64,000 nt of DNA, taken from assembly GCA_963680875.1 (NCBI GenBank), contig OY804575.1, forward strand, positions 105,517,505-105,581,504, given 5' to 3'. The notes under the pieces are model-generated. The model did no database searches, was not told the origin of the DNA, and saw nothing but the letters and a program-made list of their open reading frames with translations. This document shows positions 23,341 through 35,749 of the stretch, in pieces. Position 1 is the stretch's first letter. Each line of letters opens with the position of its first letter. The position numbers and the translations under genes were made by a program. The DNA is from Bathymodiolus brooksi (taxonomy: Eukaryota; Mollusca; Bivalvia; Mytilida; Modiolidae).

Positions 23341-25398
23341 CATACCTGTTAACCTCTGGGAACTGCTAGGGGGGAGATCTCCCCCCTACCAACTCTTCTA
23401 AGGGGGGATATTTTGTGCGTCGCCTTTAAACGCACAAAATTGTACCTTGTAGTTGCATACATATGTACATGTGATAGAGTTGCTATGCTACAACTGGAGA
23501 TTTGTAAATTTTTGGCTGGAGATTTGGTCTCAACTGGAGATTTTTTATCGACATATTTGATGCGTGTTTTTATTGTTTATTGATGTTTTCCTTTTGTTTG
23601 TTTCAGTATTGAACCAACTGCATCCCATTTCAATATATATTGTTTACATTTCTGTCTTATTAGTAGTGTTTCATATGATGAATGAAGGATAAAAACTGCA
23701 TTTATAATTTATTCATAATCATAAGGTTATAACAAAGCAATAACAATGAAGACAGAATGTTCTGAACAATAAAGTCATAGAGCACTAAAATTAAAAAGTC
23801 ACTTTGCTGCTGGTGCGTTGGGTGATAGCATACGTTTCGGCATTTTTGTGGTTTATCAATTCCATCCTGGAACTTAGTCCTTAAATAATACTTTGATCGG
23901 CTTTGGTCCCAAACAAGCCTTAACAACTCAATCCGAGATGAATTCATTGCACGTTTGATCGAAATAAGAAGTTTTCCTCGGCATCAAAGGTTGTCCAACC
24001 ACAGGGGCTTGTTACGATTCCCCCCCCCCCCCCCAGTACTCTAAAAACCACAAGGGAGAAATCTAAAATGTCAAATTTTCATACAACACTTTTTCAAAAT
24101 AGTTTTGTATTGGTGTCTTGACCTCATTCACCATAATATTGGTACTAAATTGAAGCTTAATAAATATATTTTTGATATTTCGATTCCTTTTTATTCATCA
24201 TCTTTACCTATCTGCAACTTTAAAGCAATGCTTCACAGAATTTGCAATAACCTAATCCATTCTCAATCATGTTTACATGTCAATACGGGCTGAATTCATA
24301 CGTGCGATTTGATTGGTCGGTTATTTTTAGGTAAGGATTGCAAAGAATGTGTTGATTGGTCAGTGATTTAAAACGGGATTTAAAACGATATATATTGTAT
24401 TTATTACTTTCATCAGATCAAAATCTATCTAAAATAAACAATCATTTATACATGTATTAACTATATGAGAGGGAAAAAAAATGAGAATTTCAGACTTTCA
24501 ACCCATGTGCGACTCTTACCTTTAACTCTTGATAGTAAACTGGGGTTAACAAATTACCTAAAAATAACCAACCAATCAAATCGCATGTATGAATTCAGCC
24601 CGTATTGACATGTAAACATGATTGAGAATGGATTAGGTTATTGCAAATTATGTGAAGCATTGCTTTAAAGTTGCAGATAGGTAAAGATGATGACAAAAAA
24701 GGAATCGAAATATCAAAAATATATTTATTAAGCTTCAATTTAGTCCCAATATTATGGCAAATGAGGTCAAGACACCAATACAAAACTATTTTGAAAAAGT
24801 GTTGCATGAAAATTTGACATTTTAGATTCCTCCCTTGTGGTTTTTAGAGTACATGGGGGGGGGGGGGGGAATCGTAACAAGCCCCTGTGGTCTGACTCCT
24901 GTTTGCACAACGGTTTATAACTATTTTTAATTGCCGCTATCACACTTCTAATCATCTAGGCGTGTGCCACAAACCCACTTCCTTATCCCTAATAAACTGT
25001 CAATCAGTGGATAATTGTTGTATAATCATCAACACCTAAATTAATCACCATGACCCAATTTACCTGTAAAGGTGTCAAACAGATCAATAACCGGATATCA
25101 TTAAATATGACATTCACCTTTACCATTCGTATCTCTCGGCATTTTTCGTCAGCGCGGGAGTTCCAAATGGGGAATTTCCAGAAATATTGATTGCAAAATG
25201 TAGGTCAAGATTTTATTGAAAGTTGATGGGAGGGACCCTCAAAATCGGGAGAAACATTTTCTGTTGGGGGGAGATCGTGCGGGAGGAAAAGGTGTGTGCG
25301 GGAGATTAATGTCTCCCGTGCAGTAGACCCAGTCCATGCGGGAGATAAGGCTCTTACGTGGGAGACTCCCGCGCAAAGGGGGAGGGTTAACAGGTATG
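23341..25398. mobile_element. TIR DNA element, 2058 bp, 6-bp target duplication
   Basis: Perfect 14-bp terminal inverted repeats CATACCTGTTAACC are flanked by direct repeats GGAACA (23335-23340 and 25399-25404). Near the ends are GC-rich palindromic stretches (GGGGGGAGATCTCCCCCCTA at left; several GGGAGA/TCTCCC repeats at right). No transposase frame is seen. Superfamily unknown; a 6-bp duplication excludes Tc1/mariner, piggyBac and hAT. A large foldback is nested inside. Confidence 0.75.
23999..24892. mobile_element. Foldback element with poly-C/poly-G termini
   Basis: Arms of ~335 bp (23999-24333 and 24552-24892) are reverse complements, starting ACCACAGGGGCTTGTTACGA. This is followed by a C homopolymer of 15 or more bases, mirrored by a G run at 24856-24868. 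Inner arms carry ATTGGTCGGTTATTTTTAGG. The spacer is about 218 bp. The matching 62- and 70-codon frames on opposite strands are the two arms, not genes. Confidence 0.85.
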
Positions 25399-25404
25399 GG
25401 AACA

Positions 25405-26300
25405 ATAAAGATAATTTGATATATTTCACATTTTTCCTATAAAACAGAAGTTTACTTTTTAACCTCTAATTGTTAATCTACCCTTTTGGTGTTAAAAACT
25501 TAAAATCCACTAATTCAAATCCTGCTCCACTACTTCCTTAGCTTACATAAAACTTCAAAACACAAAAACAGAAGACAATAACAAAAGTACAAAAATACAG
25601 GTCCTGCCTTGGAACTGAGACAGTGTTAAAACAGTTCATGGGATCACAACCTTACAAAAATATAAACAAAGCTGGCATTTTCTGTGATCTTTTATGTCAA
25701 AAATACAATTTACCAATTCCCTCTTGCAAAAAGCCATTTTTATAAGATCCATTCTACATTAGAGATAATAGAGTGTTACTAAATCACTCCTCAGCAGAGC
25801 CCACCTGTTTTATTAGGTCATAATTACATTGCAAAATGGAAATGCTATAATTCCTTCTTTTAATTTTCAAGAGTGTAATACCAGTAGCTCAGATAACATA
25901 ATAGAAATTTTCATTTCACATGTAGATAATAAAAATTAAGAACAGTGTTATCAGTACACATAGATTCCCCTTCAGTTACTAGTGGATTACAATATCTCTT
26001 TAGGGAGAACTTTAAAATTTGAAAATTCAACAATCAAAGAGTAGAGAAATATAATAATCCACTGGTAGTAGAATCTGTTTCTCCTGTAACCAAAACGTCA
26101 AAAATATATTTAAATTGTTGATTTCTGTCGTTAATGGTCATTGAAAGGAAACTGACAGGAATTCACATGCAGAAATGTAACCACCAGGGCGATTAAAAAT
26201 ATTACGAAAATTTAACAAAGTACTTAAACATGTAAAGAATATGAGAAAATAATTTAACTGCCATTGTAGAGTACTTAATTATTAGCATAGGTAAACATAC
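25405..26300. other. Intron, nothing recognised
   Basis: Unique AT-rich sequence up to the donor of exon 26301-26470. Confidence 0.5.
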
Positions 26301-26470
26301 CATTGAGATAACTGCTGCTGTCATAATCACTCTGTATTCCTGATGAGTTGATTGGAGGAAGTCTGGGGGATTGTTGGTGCCCATTTGTATATGCAATACC
26401 ATTTTGTGATCGTTGTGTAATCCGAGGAGACAACTTCAGTCTGTCAACTTGTCCCCCAAGTTTTTCTTCT
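26301..26470 (-). CDS. Dynein exon 5 of window (Ser/Pro/Asn-rich)
   Basis: 170 nt (1 + 56 codons + 1). It opens EEKLGGQVDRLKLSPRITQR and ends IQSDYDSSSYLN. The acceptor is CTATTCAG and the donor is AATG|GTATGT. A low-complexity polar sequence with no domain recognised, continuing the disordered N-terminal tail. The trailing G pairs with GA of the next exon to make Gly. The intron downstream is about 9.6 kb and packed with mobile elements. Confidence 0.72.
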
Positions 26471-26654
26471 CTGAATAGGAAGTCATGGATGCTTTAAATA
26501 AACAGGGAAAATCAAGAATTAACAACATAAGCCATTATTAACCATTTCAAATTTTGTGCAGTAGACATCCCAATTTTATAGCAATCTCCACACACTGAGG
26601 TTGTGAGAGGCTTTCACATAAACAAAATGCATATTTGAAGAAATTTTTGAATAT

Positions 26655-26836
26655 ACTGTGAAACTGGTCTAAACCAAACCCTGAACAAGCCGGCATCATA
26701 TATAAACCGAACATTAAATAAAGTTCTAATGTAAGAACTCTTTGTTAATTTAACCTGTATTAAGTGAACATTTGTCTATTCCGAAGACAAAAGCTGACTT
26801 CAACAGAGTTTGGTTTAGACAGGTTTCACTGTGCTA
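26655..26836. mobile_element. Complete small TIR element (pogo/Tigger-like MITE)
   Basis: Imperfect inverted ends (CTGTGAAACTGGTCTAAACC at left; GGTTTAGACAGGTTTCACTG at right) bound 180 bp. Shares its core with the half copy at 7555. The superfamily is inferred from the CAGTGAAACC terminus. Confidence 0.6.
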
Positions 26837-27091
26837 TTGCAATTTGTCATAAAAAATATCTGTGCATGTGTTTTATAATATCGGTAATGCCAACCTTTTA
26901 ATACATCTATTAAAACTAAATGTAGCCATTTAATTCAACATGAGACCTATTGGGAGTATCAATGGAAAGATTGTGTTGACCAAATGGTGCATTATTTACT
27001 TATGTACATAAAATATTCTGAGGATAATTTTTTTCTTAAATCAAAATAAGTTATTATCTTGTTGATCCTTAAAATGAATAGGCAGTAATAC

Positions 27092-27200
27092 CTTTTCCTC
27101 CTTGGAGTTGGAAGTGATGGACGTAGTCTTGGGTCTTCAGGACTGCTAGCTCTTGGTGTAGTTCTCGGAGCAAGAAAATAATTCTCTTCTGTGGTGAATG
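27092..27200 (-). CDS. Dynein exon 4 of window (Pro/Arg-rich)
   Basis: 109 nt (2 + 35 codons + 2). Reads FTTEENYFLAPRTTPRAS, then SSPEDPRLRPSLPTPRRK. The acceptor is CTGTTTCAG and the donor is AAAAG|GTATTA. Many S/T-P and R-P pairs suggest a disordered, possibly phosphorylated linker, but that is inference. The phase matches the exons on either side (Ser and Arg codons are split across the junctions). Confidence 0.72.
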
Positions 27201-27251
27201 CTGAAACAGGCAATAATAAAAACAATGCATTGATTGACTGATTCTGATTGG

Positions 27252-27520
27252 GTTAGCTTTAGGGTTATGGAGGTTTAATGCCACTTTCAACAATATTTCA
27301 GTTATATTGTGGCTGTCAATTTTATTGGTGGAGGAAACCGGAGTACCCGGAGAAAACTACAGACCAGCCGGAAGTCACTGACAAATTTTATCAGATAATG
27401 TTGTATCGATTAAACTTCGTGATGAGCAGGATTCGAACTCACAGCTTTAGTGGTGATAGGGACTGATTGCACAGGCAGTTGTAAATCCAACTACCATACG
27501 CTCACGACCATGACTGCTCC
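27252..27520 (-). mobile_element. SINE-A full-length copy with 12-bp target duplication
   Basis: Flanked by GATTCTGATTGG at 27240-27251 and 27521-27532. From the 3' side it reads TTAGCTTTAGGGTTATGGAG (telomere-like tail rc), then the conserved blocks, GGATTCGAACTCACAGC and the head end CCATACGCTCACGACCATG. The best evidence that this family is a retrotransposed SINE. Confidence 0.88.
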
Positions 27521-27569
27521 GATTCTGATTGGTTGTTGTTTTAAGTGAACAGTATTTCAGTTATATCAA

Positions 27570-29600
27570 TGAGTTAGTGGGTGAGTGATTGTTATTTAAC
27601 ACCAAGTTAGCAAAACTACAGGTTATATCACAGTAAAAACAAGTTGTTGTTTAACACCAAGTTAGCAATACTACAGGTTATATCACAGTAAAAACAAGTT
27701 GTTGTTTAACACCAAGTTAGCAATACTACAGGTTATATCACAGTAAAAACAAGTTGTTGTTTAACACCAAGTTAGCAATACTACAGGTTATATCACAGTA
27801 AAAACAAGTTGTTGTTTAACACCAAGTTAGCAATACTACAGGTTATATCACTGTAAAAACAAGTTGTTGTTTAACACCAAGTTAGCAATACTACAGGTTA
27901 TATCACAGTAAAAACAAGTTGTTGTTTAACACCAAGTTAGCAATACTACAGGTTATATCACAGTAAAAACAAGTTGTTGTTTAACACCAAGTTAGCAATA
28001 CTACAGGTTATATCACAGTAAAAACAAGTTGTTGTTTAACACCAAGTTAGCAATACTACAGGTTATATCACAGTAAAAACAAGTTGTTGTTTAACACCAA
28101 GTTAGCAATACTACAGGTTAATTCACAGTAAAAACAAGTTGTTGTTTAACACCAAGTTAGCAATACTACAGGTTATATCACAGTAAAAACAAGTTGTTGT
28201 TTAACACCAAGTTAGCAATACTACAGGTTATATCACAGTAAAAACAAGTTGTTGTTTAACACCAAGTTAGCAAAACTACAGGTTATATCACAGTAAAAAC
28301 AAGTTGTTGTTTAACACCAAGTTAGCAATACTACAGGTTATATCACAGTAAAAACAAGTTGTTGTTTAACACCAAGTTAGCAATACTACAGGTTATATCA
28401 CAGTAAAAACAAGTTGTTGTTTAACACCAAGTTAGCAATACTACAGGTTATATCACAGTAAAAACAAGTTGTTGTTTAACACCAAGTTAGCAATACTACA
28501 GGTTATATCACAGTAAAAACAAGTTGTTGTTTAACACCAAGTTAGCAATACTACAGGTTATATCACTGTAAAAACAAGTTGTTGTTTAACACCAAGTTAG
28601 CAATACTACAGGTTATATCACTGTAAAAACAAGTTGTTGTTTAACACCAAGTTAGCAATACTACAGGTTATATCACAGTAAAAACAAGTTGTTGTTTACC
28701 ACCAAGTTAGCAATACTACAGGTTATATCACAGTAAAAACAAGTTGTTGTTTAACACCAAGTTAGCAATACTACAGGTTATATCACAGTAAAAACAACTT
28801 GTTGTTTAACACCAAGTTAGCAATACTACAGGTTATATCACAGTAAAAACAAGTTGTTGTTTAACACCAAGTTAGCAATACTACAGGTTATATCACAGTA
28901 AAAACAAGTTGTTGTTTAACACCAAGTTAGCAATACTACAGGTTATATCACAGTAAAAACAAGTTGTTGTTTAACACCAAGTTAGCAATACTACAGGTTA
29001 TATCACAGTAAAAACAAGTTGTTGTTTAACACCAAGTTAGCAATACTACAGGTTATATCACAGTAAAAACAAGTTGCTGTTTAACACCAAGTTAGCAATA
29101 CTACAGGTTATATCACAGTAAAAACAAGTTGTTGTTTAACACCAAGTTAGCAATACTACAGGTTATATCACAGTAAAAACAAGTTGTTGTTTAACACCAA
29201 GTTAGCAACACTACAAGTTATATCACAGTAAAAACAAGTTGTTGTTTAACACCAAGTTAGCAATACTACAGGTTATATCACAGTAAAAACAAGTTGTTGT
29301 TTAACACCAAGTTGGCAACACTACAGGTTATATCACAGTAAAAACAAGTTGCATTTCAAAGAGAAGATGATGGATGATGTCTGCTCTGTACCAGACCAAC
29401 ATGCTTAGTTGGATTTTCATACTGCTAGAGTAGTAGACATGTTGCCCCACTCAAACCCATTATCCTGATTCCAAGCCAACCAGTCTTTGTTCTTATTCCT
29501 TTATTCTGTGTGCTTAGTGGAGAAGCAGCAATTACAAGTTTTATAATCATTGGTTTGACCTGACCCTGGCTCGAATTGATGATCTACTGCACTGATATAG
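27570..29600 (-). mobile_element. SINE-B copy split by an internal 55-bp minisatellite
   Basis: The SINE-B 3' end (GTGAGTGATTGTTATTTAAC) starts at 27575. The rest of the SINE (CTGCTCTGTACCAGACCAAC, CTGATTCCAAGCCAACCAGT, CTGACCCTGGCTCGAATTGA) resumes after 29350. Between them about 31 copies of a 55-bp unit fill 27590-29350. The unit itself is SINE-B 3' sequence, so the array arose inside the SINE. Confidence 0.85.
27590..29350. repeat. 55-bp minisatellite (~31 units) derived from SINE-B
   Basis: The unit contains TTGTTGTTTAACACCAAGTT, then AGCAATACTACAGGTTATAT and CACAGTAAAAACAAG. Units are nearly identical, with only scattered substitutions (CACTGTA at a few, one AACTTG). This indicates recent or ongoing homogenisation. 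Compare the parental SINE-B segment at about 10165-10220 in the opposite orientation. Confidence 0.96.
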
Positions 29601-31345
29601 TTAGCTATATTAATGAGAACCACTTACCAACATTACAATAAATGTAAGTCAAAACAATACCAACAAAATGGCCTATCGATATACATAAAAGGCAAAATAA
29701 TGGATAGGGTCTTGTGCAAACTGAAGTATCCCCCACAAGACAATTTTGAAATGCTTAATATAAATGAAATATGTTGAATTAAGGGGAAACGTTCCTTGAA
29801 CTTCAAATCTTTAATTCTTAAACACCAATCTCCAATGGCAGGAAACCTACTACAATTTAACTCAAATGATTCAGTGCTCTCTACTGGTCTTCGATACAAC
29901 TGAAGTGATGCAGAATATAATGACTGGATTATTTGGTTTAATTAAAACTAAATGTGTCAGATTAATGACCGATAAGTAAACGACCATGGATTCAATACAA
30001 GTTTCTGAAGTAGGAACAATGAAAATATTGATTTCAAGTCTTATCAAAGACTGGTATAAAAAACACAGTACTCTTACGCCTTATGAAAATTTCTAGGTAA
30101 ACCTCATTGAAAACACTAACGCAATCTGTAAATAGAGCTTGGTTGGTGTGAATTGAAAGTGACGAAATTGTGGTAGCATTACAAAGAGAATGTTTACCTA
30201 CAAATAACAAAAGAAATAATACATTTCTGACTTAATAAGTCAAATAACACTGATACCAACGCTTAGCTAAAGTAGAGGTATTAAAGAGCATGATCCGGTT
30301 GTTTGTTTGAGAACTAGATATTAAGCATAATATATATAAGTAAAATTTTTAATATTTGCTTATCATTTGTTCACTAAATCATCTTAAAAGTAAATAGACA
30401 GAAATATGTGTAAACAAACGGTCAATAAATTTACAGTATTTGACAATAATACTAACAGATGAATACAGGATCATGGATGGCAGGGGATTATAAATATATA
30501 CATCACACCGTAACATGACAATTATTACATGTACAAGTCCATTGCACCTTTATTTTTATAAAGAATTTGCATCTGTTTTTGGTAACGAAGAAAAACAACA
30601 ACAAAATTTTCAGTCATTATTAACCGATTTCCCAGAATTCATGAAAATAGATACAGACATTGTTAAATCATTTCACAATATATTTATAAAACATTATTAG
30701 CTTAACGACATTTACATTTTTAATAGAAATTTTAATAGAATATCATATTTCTACGATAAAAGAATTTGTTTTCTATTATAATTTCAATGCAATTTTCATT
30801 TATTTTCGTCAAAGCATCAAATTGAACATATGTACTTCTATATTCAAAGCTGAGTAGGAAGTTTTCATAATACATCTCAAATATTGAAAACAATGAAAAA
30901 TCTGTTCAAAAGTAAAATCTGCATACACAAAAAATAATATTAAACTTTGGTCCTCAATATTCAAATTGTCTCTATTTATATAAGAAAAAAAAGATATGAA
31001 TTTTTAATACTAATGATTACAAACAACAAACTAAATAGACATTTCGTACTACCAGGGTATATTTGGCCTCCTGGAGATATCACATTGGAGTGTACCTTAG
31101 ATAAACAGATCAAAACTTTATATAAAACTATTAATGTGTTGTATATGTATTTGACGATCAGCTTTTTAACTTACTCTGACATTATAAGGCATTAAGACAT
31201 ATCCATAGTATTTGTCAAGTGTCCTTATTAATGGAAGCAATAATTACAAAAGATTTCAAGGGCCCTTATTAACGGTGCCAATGAGTATAAGATACGTCTA
31301 GTTAATATTGAAGTACTAGAAAGGGAAAACATTTGATAAACTAGT
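29601..31345. other. Intron, unique AT-rich sequence
   Basis: Short open frames (29633-29899 minus; 30515-30700 and 30947-31195 plus) have no recognised motif or flanking structure, and the dynein splice phases need no exon here. Confidence 0.5.
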
Positions 31346-31349
31346 ATTA

Positions 31350-32938
31350 CTGTGAGCACAGCTCACTAAGATATACCCCCCGCTCCCCACATCTATCCAA
31401 CCTATTTGCATAACCAAAACATTACTGATTGTTCCGATCAAAAATGAAAGGGACCCTCCTCTCTTCATCGGTAAGCTGCTGATAAAATTTCAAAACATTC
31501 TGAGAAACACTACTCAAGTTATCATACGACATAGGGTAAAAATCTTATTTTTCGTCATATCAAGTCTAATAACTCTGGAACGGCAAAAGTGAAAATCGTC
31601 AAAAATGAAAGAGATCCTCCTCTCTTCACCAGTAAGCTGCTGATAAAATTTCAAAACATTCTGAGAAACACTACTCAAGTTATCATACGACATAGGGTAA
31701 AAATCCTATTTTCCGTCATATCAAGTCCAATAACTCTGGAACGACAAAAGAGAAAATCGCTAAAAATGAATGGGATCCTCCTCTCTTCACCGGTAAGTAA
31801 AGATAAAATTTCAAAACATTCTGAGAAACACTACTCAAGTTATCATACGACATAGGGTAAAAATCCTATTTTCCGTCATATCAAGTCCAATAACTCTGGA
31901 ACGGCAAAAGTGAAAATCGTCATAAATGAAAGGGATCCTCCTCTCTTCACCGGTAAGCTGCTGATAAAATTTCAAAACATTCTGAGAAACACTACTCAAG
32001 TTATCATATGACATAGGGTAAAAATCCTATTTTCCGTCATATCAAGTCCAATAACTCTGGAACGGCAAAAGTGAAAATCGTCAGAAATGAAAGGGATCCT
32101 CCTCTCTTTACCAATAAGCTGCTGATAAAATTTCAAAACATTCTGAGAAACACTACTCAAGTTATCATACGACATAGGGTAAAAATCCTATTTTCCGTCA
32201 TATCAAGTCCAATAACTCGGCAAAAGTGAAAATCGTCAAAAATGAAAGGGATCCTCCTCTCTTCATCGGTAAGCTGCTGATAAAATTTCAAAACATTCTG
32301 AGAAACACTACTCAAGTTATCATATGACATAGGGTAAAAATCCTATTTTCCGTCATATCAAGTCCAATAACTCTGGAACGGCAAAAGTGAAAATCGTCAA
32401 AAATGAAAGGGATCCTCCTCTCTTTACCAAAAAGCTGCTGATAAAATTTCAAAACATTCTGAGAAACACTACTCAAGTTATCATACGACATAGGGTAAAA
32501 ATCCTATTTTCCGTCATATCAAGTCCAATAACTCTGGAACAGCAAAAGTGAAAATCGTCAAAAAAGAAAGGGATCCTCCTCTCTTCACCAGTAAACAGCT
32601 GATAAAATTTTAAAAGATTCTAAGAAACACAACTCAAGTTATCGTACGACATAGGATTTGTCTACAAACCGAAGGGCGGACAGACGGACGACATGGTGAA
32701 ACCAGTATACCCCGCTACAACTTTGTTGCGGGGGGTATAATAACTCTGGAACGGCAAAAGTGAAAATCGTCAAAAAAGAAAGGGATCCTCCTCTCTTCAC
32801 CAGTAAACAACTGATAAAATTTTAAAAGATTCTAAGAAACACAACTCAAGTTATCGTACGACATAGGATTTGTCTACAGACGGACGGACATGGTGAAACC
32901 AGTATAACCCCCTACAACTTCGTTGCGGGGGGTATAAT
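31350..32938 (+). mobile_element. Pearl/HINE-like element with ~161-bp cores and duplicated 3' end
   Basis: The 5' palindrome CTGTGAGCACAGCTCAC is followed by TATACCCCCCGCTCC. About seven 161-bp cores follow, each with AACTCTGGAACGGCAAAAGT (31571, 31732, 31892, 32053 …) and GGGATCCTCCTCTCTTCACC. The 3' end (GGACAGACGGACGACATGG, CAGTATACCCC…GGGGGGTATAATA) occurs twice in tandem, at about 32640-32735 and 32850-32938. Non-coding; frames inside are not genes. Confidence 0.78.
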
Positions 32939-32999
32939 GATAGGGGAGAATTATCATCTGTTGGACAAATGAGAAAATATATATGAAAGAAAAAGGGAG

Positions 33000-33310
33000 A
33001 AGAAATGGAGATAATTATTTTTGGGAAAAAATACTTATAGCACACAAAGGGGGATAATTGTATTTGGGAGAAAATACTTATTACACACAAAGGGGGATGA
33101 TTGTATTTGGGAGAAAATACTTATTGCACACAAAGAGGATAACTATATTTGGGAGAAAATTCTTATTGCACACAAAGGGGGATAATTGTATTTGGCAGAA
33201 TATACTTATTGCACACAAAGGGAGATAATTATATTTGGGAGAACATACTTATTGCACACAAAGGGGGATAATTGTATTTGGGAGAAAATACTTATTTCAC
33301 ACAGAGCGAG
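33000..33310. repeat. 43-bp minisatellite (~7 units)
   Basis: Units of 42-43 bp contain TTATTGCACACAAAGGGGGA, then TAATTGTATTTGGGAGAAAA. The unit carries GGGGGATAATT, similar to the region just before it (32938-33050), so it may have grown from element-flanking DNA. Confidence 0.9.
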
Positions 33311-35030
33311 TAGTAAGGGGAATCATTATATTTTACCAAGAGGAAAAGATTTGTGTCTGTACTTCAAGATTAATTTTTTTCATATAAAACACATTTCTTT
33401 AAACCTTACTGGTGTGTGTTTATATGAAAACAAAAAAATATATGTATTTACAATTAATCTGTTAACTTTGGATCAATATTGAAACATCTTGGACATACAT
33501 GTATCAGATAAAGTTAACATTAATTTGAATAAAGTTATACTATCCCCCCTCCTCTGAGGAAGAATTAATCTTTGATAGAGAAATCAACTATACAAAATAT
33601 TACTAACTTGCAGTCTGTGCCAAAACCTTTTTGACAAACTAGCCAGAAAGGCATATTAAGAGAATTTTTTCTATTTGATTAATCAAATTTTTGCAATTTT
33701 TCACTGGCCCAAATCAATTTTTACTAGACTGGGGCATATGACTAGTGGTTTTTGGCACAGACTGCTAAGATTAAGCAGTAAGCAGAGATTCCCATTATCA
33801 GGTAGATCAGTAATGCTTAAATTACTGGTACAATTGTTTCAGTTAACTGTTTTCAGGATGAACAAATTCAACTATAGTGCAAAGAATATGATACCTTTAC
33901 CAAATGGAGCTAGAAGAATTATTTTTAATGTATAGGAAAAAAGGACATATAATCACTTTATGAATGAAAAAACAAAATTCTTAAAAAAAAATATTATTTG
34001 ACAAAAATATTGTTACGTAGATTTATCAATTTATGAAAGAAAAATAAAATTCTTAAAAATTTCTGAATTATTCGACATTTTCTTGCAACAAAGTGCATAT
34101 TTATAACAGTTTCATTAATAAAAGAACATCTTAACTTTAACAAACATCTGACATTTACAATCAAATTGAAGTAAATAACAATACAATAGTTCATCAGTAA
34201 TTACAATAATCAGGTTCAAATGCACTTTTTGCAAATTTTGTTAAATACATGCACCTATTTCAAATACAGACACTCTAAACATGTCATCAAGCAGGTTTGA
34301 TGGGTCCATCCAAAATTGGAAAGGAGTTGGATAGGTCTTTAGACTGTCAAATTTGTGTGTGAAACAGGTCAGATGCACTGGAAATGTTTGAAACAAACTG
34401 ATTGATTGGTGTTTAATGTCAACTTTAGCAGTATTTGAAGGAAAATTTTTACCATATAAATGAACCTTAATTCAAGCTAAAAATAATAGATGCCTTTGAC
34501 TTCAACACAACAAGGTTTGACCGTATCTATATAGTTACTGGTACATGTATATTCATTTGTCCAGAGAAAATTAGAAAATGTAGGAGTTAACCTTGTATAG
34601 ATAAACTGGTAGTCATCAAAAGAAGTTCAACAGGTCATAAACTCCACTCTTAATACATACTTATGTATGGAACTCTCTAATGGATCATATATATAAACTG
34701 ATAGATGATCAAATAATTGTCCTTTAAATGGTGGGTAATAGTGTTATTGATGGCCGACATGAGAGCTTTGAAAACAACACTAGACCCACTTGTAGGGTAC
34801 ATCTCTATTATACAGACCTTTCTTTCATTTTGACAAGCCACTGGATGTATAGATATGTTTATGGTTTTCAAATATTTATATACAACGATTTGGCATCTTA
34901 TTTACACTATATATCATATTTGTAAAGGTATATAGTATACTAGATTGGACATTATTTAAAGATTGATCTATGATCTGGAAGAAATGAGATAGCAATAAGT
35001 CATATGGATTCATTAAGATCACACATGTAG
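33311..35030. other. Intron, mostly unique
   Basis: A degenerate SINE 3' fragment in minus orientation lies at about 34400-34440 (TGATTGGTGTTTAATGTCAA). Otherwise unrecognised. Confidence 0.45.
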
Positions 35031-35235
35031 ATTTATGTCATATCTACAAAAAAAATTAAACCAAATTTACAAAAAATGTACAATGTATGTCATATCTACA
35101 AAAAATTATGTCATATCTACAAAAATCTATGTCATAGTTACAAAAATGTATGTCATAGCTACAAAAAAATGATGTCATATCTACAAAAATCTGTCATAGC
35201 TACAAAAAAATTATGTCATATCTACAAAAATCTTT
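35030..35235. repeat. Short ~21-bp tandem repeat
   Basis: Degenerate repeats of TATGTCATATCTACAAAAA and ATGTCATAGCTACAAAAA, about nine units with irregular spacing. Confidence 0.85.
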
Positions 35236-35334
35236 AACCTTTATTTAATATCCTAATAAGCCATTATAGTTTGAGATAACAAGGCCTGCCTGTATATCAT
35301 TTTATCAGTGTTTCTGACATTGTCTATCTCATTT

Positions 35335-35740
35335 ACTGACAAAGAAATTTTGACTTCACTGAGAGAATAATCCCCCTCTTACACCAAAAAGCCATCCCTC
35401 TTATCAGGCCAAATTTCAGATTGTAAAGTACTACTATATTGTCTCCCTCATGAAAGGACATCCCTGTGCTTTTTGCATTGCAGAAGGAGTGGTCTTAAGC
35501 TATAAGAGGTGGACTACAGTACCACAAATTCTATGGAACAGTTATTCACATTTCTAAAGTCATAAGTTATAAAAAGATCCTTAATAAGTTATATATGGTC
35601 AAATCTGCTTTAGTGACCATCTTTATTAATCAATAACTTTATAAATTTGTATTTCCCCTTGTTTAACATTCCATGTTAATCAAACCTGTGTTAGAACTTA
35701 GTCGACCACTTGTCTAATGTGACCCTTTTTCAATGTTCCT
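35335..35740. mobile_element. Two degenerate MITE fragments
   Basis: About 35335-35515 (CCCCCTCTTACACCAAAAAG … GGAGTGGTCTTAAGC) matches the family of fragments at 14140, 17155 and 49895. About 35590-35740 (GGTCAAATCTGCTTTAGTGA … CTAATGTGACCC) matches 6690-6870. Confidence 0.5.
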
Positions 35741-35749
35741 TGGTGATCA

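Noticed and set aside
24105..24807. Paired 62- and 70-codon frames with the same protein text on opposite strands
   Set aside because: They are the two arms of the foldback element, not a conserved gene pair.
30515..30700. 61-codon plus-strand frame with plausible protein-like text (KEFASVFGNEEKQQQNF)
   Set aside because: No flanking splice sites in a matching pattern, no homology that I recognise, and the dynein gene needs no exon here. It may be worth a protein search but is not supported.
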